This document shows, piece after piece, positions 6,329 to 10,123 of a stretch of DNA of 10,123 nt; position 1 is the first letter of the stretch; each line of letters opens with the position of its first letter. Source of the stretch: Syntrophomonas sp. (GTDB lineage: Bacteria > Bacillota > Syntrophomonadia > Syntrophomonadales > Syntrophomonadaceae). Under the pieces are notes generated by a model. The model did no database searches and was not told the origin of the DNA. It saw nothing but the letters and a program-made list of their open reading frames with translations. The stretch lies in the NCBI GenBank assembly GCA_028693695.1, contig JAQUUV010000056.1, positions 1 through 10,123 of the forward strand, in the 5' to 3' direction. The position numbers and the translations under genes were made by a program.

Positions 6329-6352
6329 ACCAATTATCGGGAGGGAAATGAT

Positions 6353-7729
6353 TTGCAGAAAATTCGCCCAGCCATTGGCATTTTACTATCCTTTCTTTTT
6401 ATTGCACTGTGTCTTACCCCGCAAGTTAAAGCCGTGCTCGTTCTGCCATCTAACCAGAGAATGGTAGTGGGTGAAGCCAGCCTCATTAATATTGAGCTTC
6501 CCGGCAAGCTACAAGGAAAAATTGAAATGAAGGTAATGGGTCCCTCCCGCAGCGTTTTTGCTGCCCAGGAGGACCCCACTGTCACGGTTACCCGGCGCAC
6601 ATCTGGTTATGAGATCGTTGCTTTGAAGCCTGGCAAAGCTGATGTCAAACTTAATTTATGGGGTTACATACCTATAAAATCTATTGAGATCGAAGCAGTA
6701 CCTACCCGTAGAGTCGTAGTAGGGGGACATTCCATAGGAGTTTTTCTGCAATCACGGGGTATAATGGTGGTAGGTTTTGCTCCAGTATTGGCAGGCAACG
6801 GCGATAAACTTTATCCGGGACGTGATCAGGGTATTGAGATAGGGGACTTAATCTTAAAGGTAGATGAGCAGGAAGTAGCCACCGAGACCGATCTGGCCAA
6901 GCTTATTGATAGCAAAGGGGAAAGCGGAGTACAGTTAAGTATAAAGAGAAGCGGCAAGGATATGACAATACCGGTAAAACCGGTTCACTGCCCAGAAACG
7001 GATCGTTTCCGGATTGGCCTCTATGTGCGGGATGGGGTGGTGGGGGTAGGAACATTAACTTTCTGGGATCCGGAGACGCGAGAGTACGCAGCCCTGGGGC
7101 ATATTATTGTTGATGCAGACACTAAACAGGGAATTAGCGTTCTCAAGGGACGGGTGGTAAGCGCTTCTATTCAGACGATCAAACCGGGAAGACCTGGTCG
7201 GCCCGGTGAGAAGATCGGAGTTTTTAATGATAAAGGTATGGTAGCTGGAAATATTACAAAAAATTCATCCTGTGGTATATTTGGTCAGACTGATAAGGAA
7301 CTGAATAACCCACTAAGCAAATATACGACGGAGGTCGCTTATGCTCATCAAGTGAAAACGGGACCCGCCGAAATAATGACCGTAGTTAACGGCGATGATA
7401 TTGAAAAATTCGCCATAGAAATAGAGAAGGTTTATCCACCGCGACAGAACGGTAAAGACATGATTATCAAGGTCACCGATCCACGACTCCTAGCTTTAAC
7501 GGGAGGCATTGTACAGGGGATGAGCGGTAGCCCAATTATCCAAGATAACCGGATCGTAGGTGCCGTTACGCATGTTTTTTTGAATGACCCTCAGTCAGGT
7601 TATGGAATTTTTATGGATAATATTTTGTCGGAGATGCCTAAGCAAAGTCCTATCATGAAAAAAGTTTCGACAAATTTCCAAGTACTAGAGCTCCCGAAGA
7701 TTGCAGTTGGATTAAACTTCGGGCTGTAA
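6353..7729 (+). CDS. spoIVB: SpoIVB peptidase (S55 family)
   Basis: Serine peptidase secreted from the forespore into the intermembrane space. It cleaves SpoIVFA to release the SpoIVFB protease and activate pro-SigK. The 458-residue product begins with a membrane anchor/signal segment (about 5-27). It continues with a PDZ domain (about 121-212, including GIEIGDLILKVDEQEV) and the S55 peptidase domain. His250 (AALGHII), Asp376 (VTDPRLL) and Ser391 (GMSGSP) match the spacing of His236, Asp363 and Ser378 of the B. subtilis protein as I recall it. The TTG 6353 start has GGGAGGG (6340-6346) at good distance and gives a proper N-terminus. The gene lies directly before spo0A as in other spore formers, but an accessory block separates it from recN. 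Confidence 0.96.
   Translation: MQKIRPAIGILLSFLFIALCLTPQVKAVLVLPSNQRMVVGEASLINIELPGKLQGKIEMKVMGPSRSVFAAQEDPTVTVTRRTSGYEIVALKPGKADVKLNLWGYIPIKSIEIEAVPTRRVVVGGHSIGVFLQSRGIMVVGFAPVLAGNGDKLYPGRDQGIEIGDLILKVDEQEVATETDLAKLIDSKGESGVQLSIKRSGKDMTIPVKPVHCPETDRFRIGLYVRDGVVGVGTLTFWDPETREYAALGHIIVDADTKQGISVLKGRVVSASIQTIKPGRPGRPGEKIGVFNDKGMVAGNITKNSSCGIFGQTDKELNNPLSKYTTEVAYAHQVKTGPAEIMTVVNGDDIEKFAIEIEKVYPPRQNGKDMIIKVTDPRLLALTGGIVQGMSGSPIIQDNRIVGAVTHVFLNDPQSGYGIFMDNILSEMPKQSPIMKKVSTNFQVLELPKIAVGLNFGL
7624..7632 (+). promoter_or_regulatory. Near-consensus 0A box inside spoIVB
   Basis: TTTGTCGGA matches the Spo0A box TTTGTCGAA at 8 of 9 positions. It lies 33 bases before a perfect box in the opposite orientation, both in the 3' end of spoIVB and about 230-280 bases upstream of spo0A. 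Confidence 0.3.
7666..7674 (-). promoter_or_regulatory. Perfect 0A box inside the 3' end of spoIVB
   Basis: TTCGACAAA on the + strand is the exact reverse complement of the Spo0A target TTTGTCGAA. It sits within coding sequence (codons for KVSTN), 233 bases before the spo0A start. A 9-base match on either strand is expected well under once in 10 kb, so it may be a site through which Spo0A controls its own gene, as happens in B. subtilis. Coding constraint could also explain it. Confidence 0.4.
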
Positions 7730-7821
7730 AATCCTTCTGGCGTATTAGTATATTTATGCATTAAGGTGGATCTTTGTAGAAGAGAATGGAATATAATAGC
7801 TTAATTTGGTGGAAGCAAAAA

Positions 7822-7851
7822 AGAGGAAAAAATTACCCTACCGTCGAAAAG
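7822..7851 (+). promoter_or_regulatory. Possible SigH promoter of spo0A
   Basis: AGAGGAAAA (7822-7830) fits the SigH -35 pattern RNAGGAWWW perfectly. Twelve bases later GTCGAAAAG (7843-7851) matches the -10 pattern RNNGAATWW except for two bases. The -10 overlaps a partial 0A box (ACCGTCGAA, 6 of 9). SigH transcription of spo0A is established in B. subtilis. A TATAAT at 7792-7797 lacks a well-placed -35. Confidence 0.35.
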
Positions 7852-7906
7852 CGTTATTATATTAAATATACATGAATTATAAAGGGATGAGGAGGGATTA
7901 ATCTTA

Positions 7907-8707
7907 ATGAATGATGAAAGGGATCAAATCAAAGTCCTGGTGGCGGATGACAATCGAGAATTTTGCAGTATCCTAAAAGACTACTTTACTAACGAAACTG
8001 ATTTTGAGATCGTCGATATCTGCTCTAATGGTATGGAAGTTCTAGATGTTTTAGCGAAAAAGGAAGTAGAAGTATTGATACTGGATTTGATAATGCCCTA
8101 TATGGATGGGATAGGTGTTCTGGAAAAAATCGATGCCTTGAACCTGAATCCCCGTCCCAAAATCATTATCTTAACCGCTTTCGGACAAGAGAATATTACC
8201 CAGAAAGCAGAACGGCTTGGTGCTGACTATTATATCTTGAAGCCCTTTAATCTGCAAGTTTTGGGCGACCGCGTGAGACAGGTAGCTAGAGATATTAGAC
8301 CGTCTATCGAAAAGCGTAGTTCGGTTGCGGTTGCCATGCCTAACCGAATTCCTAAAAACCTGGAAGTTGAGGTTACTCGTATAATTCACGAAATCGGCGT
8401 ACCGGCTCACGTTAAGGGATATCAATATCTGCGTGCTGCTATCATGCTGGTAACTGAAGAGATTAATTACCTCGGAGCCGTTACCAAGGAGTTATATCCC
8501 ACCATTGCGAAAAAGTATGATACTACTCCCAGCAGGGTAGAACGGGCTATACGCCATGCTATTGAACTCGCCTGGGATAGAGGAGATATGGATAGGATTA
8601 ATAAATTCTTTGGCTATACAATCAACGGGGAAAAGGGTAAGCCCACCAATTCAGAGTTTATCGCTATCATAGCTGATAAATTGAGGCTGGAAAGTAAAGT
8701 CAGTTAA
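7907..8707 (+). CDS. spo0A: Stage 0 sporulation protein A (Spo0A)
   Basis: Phosphorelay response regulator that commits the cell to sporulation by activating or repressing genes at 0A boxes. The 266-residue length is typical. The receiver domain (about 8-128) has the acidic pair Asp14-Asp15, the phospho-acceptor Asp60 (LILDLIMP), Thr90 and Lys112 (LKPFN). After a variable linker (about 129-150), the output domain carries IIHEIGVPAHVKGYQYLR and the recognition-helix region TPSRVERAIRHAIELAW (207-223), both highly characteristic. ATG 7907 follows AGGAGGG (7890-7896). It lies 177 bases after spoIVB with promoter-like elements between them. A REP-like hairpin with a T-run downstream may end the transcript. 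Confidence 0.98.
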   Translation: MNDERDQIKVLVADDNREFCSILKDYFTNETDFEIVDICSNGMEVLDVLAKKEVEVLILDLIMPYMDGIGVLEKIDALNLNPRPKIIILTAFGQENITQKAERLGADYYILKPFNLQVLGDRVRQVARDIRPSIEKRSSVAVAMPNRIPKNLEVEVTRIIHEIGVPAHVKGYQYLRAAIMLVTEEINYLGAVTKELYPTIAKKYDTTPSRVERAIRHAIELAWDRGDMDRINKFFGYTINGEKGKPTNSEFIAIIADKLRLESKVS

Positions 8708-8784
8708 AGAGGAAAATTTGCGGGGTTTCTTTATGGCCCTGAAGTAATATATTTTTGAAATAGGTCATTGAAAAACCAACCAAT

Positions 8785-8812
8785 AGTAACAAGGGGACAG
8801 TAACAAGGGGAC
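8785..8812 (+). repeat. Tandem 14-bp direct repeat
   Basis: AGTAACAAGGGGAC occurs twice with no gap (8785-8798 and 8799-8812). The second copy is the first part of the left arm of the REP-like hairpin, so the outer end of the palindrome has been duplicated. Confidence 0.85.
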
Positions 8813-8881
8813 GGTTCTACTGTTACACCCGTTTTCAGTCGGTGGGGTGTAACAGTAGAACCGTCCCCTTGTTACTTTTTT
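8799..8881 (+). repeat. REP-like 32-bp perfect inverted repeat, probable spo0A terminator
   Basis: Bases 8799-8830 and 8845-8876 are perfect 32-bp inverted copies around a 14-base loop (8831-8844). The arm carries GGGGACGGTTCTACTGTTAC, a sequence type I associate with dispersed palindromes mobilised by RAYT/IS200-like transposases; that link is inference. Six T follow (8876-8881), so on the + strand it would work as a strong intrinsic terminator for spo0A, 92 bases past its stop. No T-run follows the hairpin on the - strand. No transposase is in the window. Confidence 0.8.
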
Positions 8882-8951
8882 GGGGGACTGATCGGACCCT
8901 GGTTACCCTGCAGTATTACAGTACGGATTTTCTGATACTTATTCTTGCTAG

Positions 8952-8980
8952 TCATATTACTGTTTGTCCACTCATAGAAT
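8952..8980 (+). promoter_or_regulatory. SigE-like promoter upstream of the stalk-domain gene
   Basis: TCATATT (8952-8958) fits the mother-cell SigE -35 pattern KMATATT exactly. After 14 bases, CATAGAAT (8973-8980) fits the -10 pattern CATACAMT at 7 of 8 positions. CATAGAATA also fits the SigK -10 CATANNNTA. The implied start near 8988 gives a leader of about 68 bases. This suggests mother-cell expression during sporulation, if the B. subtilis consensus applies here. Confidence 0.45.
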
Positions 8981-9055
8981 AACTTAAAAGCAGGTCCCCT
9001 AATGCTGAAAGTGGTCGGGGATAATGATTAAGGTAATTTGGGGGAGGGACGGGAA

Positions 9056-9829
9056 TTGAAAAAGATAACAATAGTTATCATTCTGAGCTTGATTATGCTT
9101 GTGGGATTTGCCAGCATGGCTATGGCCGAGGTTAGGGTGGTAATTGAAGGTAAGGGTGATGAGTATCCTCATTATCTGGATCTGAATGTAGCTCCAATAA
9201 TAGAAAATGGAGTTTCTCTGGTTCCTCTGCGTGCTATTGCCGAAGACCTTGGATTCCAAGTGGAATGGGACTCTGCTACAGCAGGCATTACCATCGAGGG
9301 CAATGGAATGGTAATCCAGATGAACATTGGTAGCCAGCAGGCTTTGATTAATTCACTCCCGATTAATATGTCCCTAGCGCCTCGGATTACTGCAGGTAGT
9401 ACCATGGTTCCCCTACGGTTCGTATCTGAAGCCCTAGGTTATTTTGTAGAGTATAGTACAGTGTGGAATAATATGCCGCAGATATTTATTACTCCCTATA
9501 CCTTAATTAGTGATTCCGAATTAACTAATATGAAGGATACAAATTTCATCAAACTACCGGATAACCCATCAGATATGAATGGATTTGTCAACTTGCAACT
9601 TAAGAAAGATGGGATGATCTCCGGGAGTATACAACTAAGCAGTTCGATAATGGATGTCTTACAGGTATACGGGGTTCCCAGAAGTCCTTACCGAAACCTT
9701 AATTATCCTGGCGATTGGTCAGGAAAATTAATTTATTGGGGCACTTTTATCCCTCAAAGTGGTATGGGTACTTTTCTGGAGTTTAATTTTGACCGAGGAG
9801 CACTAAGCGATTTAACTATTAGCTATTAA
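9056..9829 (+). CDS. Secreted copper-amine-oxidase-N-like (stalk) domain protein
   Basis: Exported protein of 257 residues. Residues 1-24 are a signal peptide (MKKITIVII..., likely cut after Ala-Met-Ala24). Two copies of the repeat seen in PF07833 domains follow: VPLRAIAEDLGF (56-67) with VEWD, and VPLRFVSEALGY (118-129). Such domains are common in cell-wall and extracellular proteins of Clostridia and do not imply amine oxidase activity. Residues about 150-257 are unrecognised; DVLQVYGVPRSPY and a final GTFLEFNFDRGALSDLTISY recall small beta-rich modules but fix no family. TTG 9056 is preferred over in-frame TTG 9038 because GGGAGGGA (9042-9049) precedes it and the signal peptide then starts MKK. 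Function unknown; a SigE-like promoter hints at a sporulation-time envelope role. Confidence 0.85.
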   Translation: MKKITIVIILSLIMLVGFASMAMAEVRVVIEGKGDEYPHYLDLNVAPIIENGVSLVPLRAIAEDLGFQVEWDSATAGITIEGNGMVIQMNIGSQQALINSLPINMSLAPRITAGSTMVPLRFVSEALGYFVEYSTVWNNMPQIFITPYTLISDSELTNMKDTNFIKLPDNPSDMNGFVNLQLKKDGMISGSIQLSSSIMDVLQVYGVPRSPYRNLNYPGDWSGKLIYWGTFIPQSGMGTFLEFNFDRGALSDLTISY

Positions 9830-9859
9830 GGGACTATCACGAAATAACGGTGTCATCTA

Positions 9860-9904
9860 ATACCTCTTGTTTTTTGATAGAGAAAATCATGAAATAGGAG
9901 GTAT
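9860..9904 (+). promoter_or_regulatory. Possible SD-sequestering hairpin before the small ORF
   Basis: ATACCTCTT (9860-9868) can pair with AGGAGGTAT (9896-9904) with a single G-U pair. This would cover the whole Shine-Dalgarno sequence of the 19-codon ORF. The loop is long (27 bases, containing six T). It may be a chance match, since anti-SD-like runs recur, but the position is exact. Confidence 0.35.
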
Positions 9905-9908
9905 ACTT

Positions 9909-9968
9909 ATGTTTTGCTTTATTAGAAAACAAGCTAAGCCATTCCTAGGGCGAGATTATTCTGGTTAA
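9909..9968 (+). CDS. Putative 19-residue peptide ORF
   Basis: ATG 9909 to TAA 9966-9968 encodes MFCFIRKQAKPFLGRDYSG, a small basic peptide with no recognised family. The support is a perfect AGGAGG (9896-9901) seven bases before the ATG, as strong as any in the window. It could be a real small protein, a leader peptide, or a leftover start of a decayed gene. There is no independent evidence of coding. Confidence 0.35.
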   Translation: MFCFIRKQAKPFLGRDYSG

Positions 9969-9983
9969 TGTGATATGATAATA

Positions 9984-10013
9984 TTGATTTTTTCATTAGA
10001 CTATGGGGATAAT
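9984..10013 (+). promoter_or_regulatory. Weak SigA-like promoter near the window end
   Basis: TTGATT (9984-9989), an 18-base spacer and GATAAT (10008-10013). The match is fair, and the position suits a gene beginning at or beyond the right edge. Confidence 0.35.
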
Positions 10014-10095
10014 TCATATATACAACGGTTTCATTATCCTGGGTTTGGTAATTTACAGTTGGGGTGAAATATACACATTTAATGGAGAGCAAAAT

Positions 10096-10123
10096 TTGAC
10101 CCAGCAGGCGAGAAGGGGGATAT
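10096..10123 (+). CDS. Possible start of the next gene (partial)
   Basis: TTG 10096 has GGAGAG (10084-10089) six bases upstream and opens a frame, MTQQARRGI, to the window edge. TTG starts are used elsewhere here, so it is plausible. Another purine-rich stretch (10111-10119) could instead serve a start beyond the edge. Nine residues give no identity. Confidence 0.25.

Larger units (their letters stand above)
8708..9055 (+). other. Intergenic stretch between spo0A and the stalk-domain gene
   Basis: These 348 bases hold no supportable gene. From left to right I see about 77 bases without clear signal, a 14-bp tandem duplication (8785-8812), a long perfect hairpin ending in a T-run (8799-8881), about 70 bases of unassigned sequence, a SigE-like promoter (8952-8980), and the leader and ribosome binding site (9042-9048) of the next gene. 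Confidence 0.6.

Noticed and set aside
7693..7723. CCCGAAG/CTTCGGG inverted repeat at the end of spoIVB as a terminator
   Set aside because: It lies inside coding sequence, has a 17-base loop and no T-run after it.
8872..8955. Minus-strand 27-residue ORF ending in the REP-like hairpin
   Set aside because: No ribosome binding site and no recognisable family; its stop lies in the repeat arm, so it is probably chance.
9038..9055. TTG 9038 as the start of the stalk-domain protein
   Set aside because: It would place GEGREL before the signal peptide; TTG 9056 has the better ribosome binding site and a standard MKK signal start.
1..10123. CRISPR array, tRNA/rRNA genes, phage or transposase genes, new defence system
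   Set aside because: No regularly spaced repeats, no tRNA-like cloverleaf noticed, and no recombinase, nuclease-toxin or phage-type reading frames; the nuclease present is the housekeeping repair enzyme Nfo.

Overview
The window looks like chromosomal DNA of an endospore-forming, low-to-moderate GC Firmicute of the Clostridia type, possibly near the Syntrophomonadaceae/Peptococcaceae (taxon is an inference). The grounds are the sporulation genes spoIVB and spo0A, an ArgR-RecN-SpoIVB-Spo0A gene order familiar from spore formers, strong AGGAGG-type ribosome binding sites, frequent TTG/GTG starts, and a secreted copper-amine-oxidase-N-like (stalk) domain protein. All confident genes are on the + strand.

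Layout. 1-2428 is the conserved left part: the last codons of an upstream gene (perhaps NAD kinase, by context only), argR (81-533) with a terminator, and recN (737-2428) with its own promoter-like sequence and a leader dyad. 2429-6352 is an accessory block between recN and spoIVB, which are often neighbours. It holds a decayed histidine-kinase tail (2461-2544), nfo (endonuclease IV), two short paralogous ArsP/DUF318-like permeases overlapping by ATGA, an intrinsic terminator, then a separate arsenite unit: promoter, dyad operator, arsR and an ACR3-type arsenite efflux permease. A short relic-like membrane peptide (6194-6328) follows. 6353-8707 returns to the conserved locus with spoIVB (all three expected catalytic residues present) and spo0A (complete receiver and output domains). 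8708-9055 is intergenic and holds a REP-like 32-bp perfect inverted repeat ending in six T, preceded by a 14-bp tandem duplication. 9056-9829 encodes a secreted protein with two VPLR repeats and an unrecognised C-terminal region. The last 294 bases hold a 19-codon ORF with an excellent Shine-Dalgarno sequence, a possible promoter and perhaps the start of the next gene.

How it fits together. ArgR controls arginine metabolism and RecN repairs double-strand breaks. SpoIVB is the forespore-to-mother-cell signalling protease for the SigK checkpoint, and Spo0A is the master sporulation regulator. Sporulation-type regulatory sequences can be read by eye near the right-hand genes: a SigF-like promoter before spoIVB, a perfect 0A box in the 3' end of spoIVB, a SigH-like element before spo0A, and a SigE-like promoter before the stalk-domain gene. 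The accessory block adds metalloid efflux (ArsR/ACR3), probably export through the paired permeases, and AP-site repair.

I see no CRISPR array, tRNA, rRNA, transposase or phage gene. The least ordinary items are the paralogous half-size permease pair coupled to nfo, the gene relics at the edges of the accessory block, the REP-like hairpin that may act as the spo0A terminator, and the SD-sequestering hairpin before the 19-codon ORF. No clearly new multi-gene system is evident.
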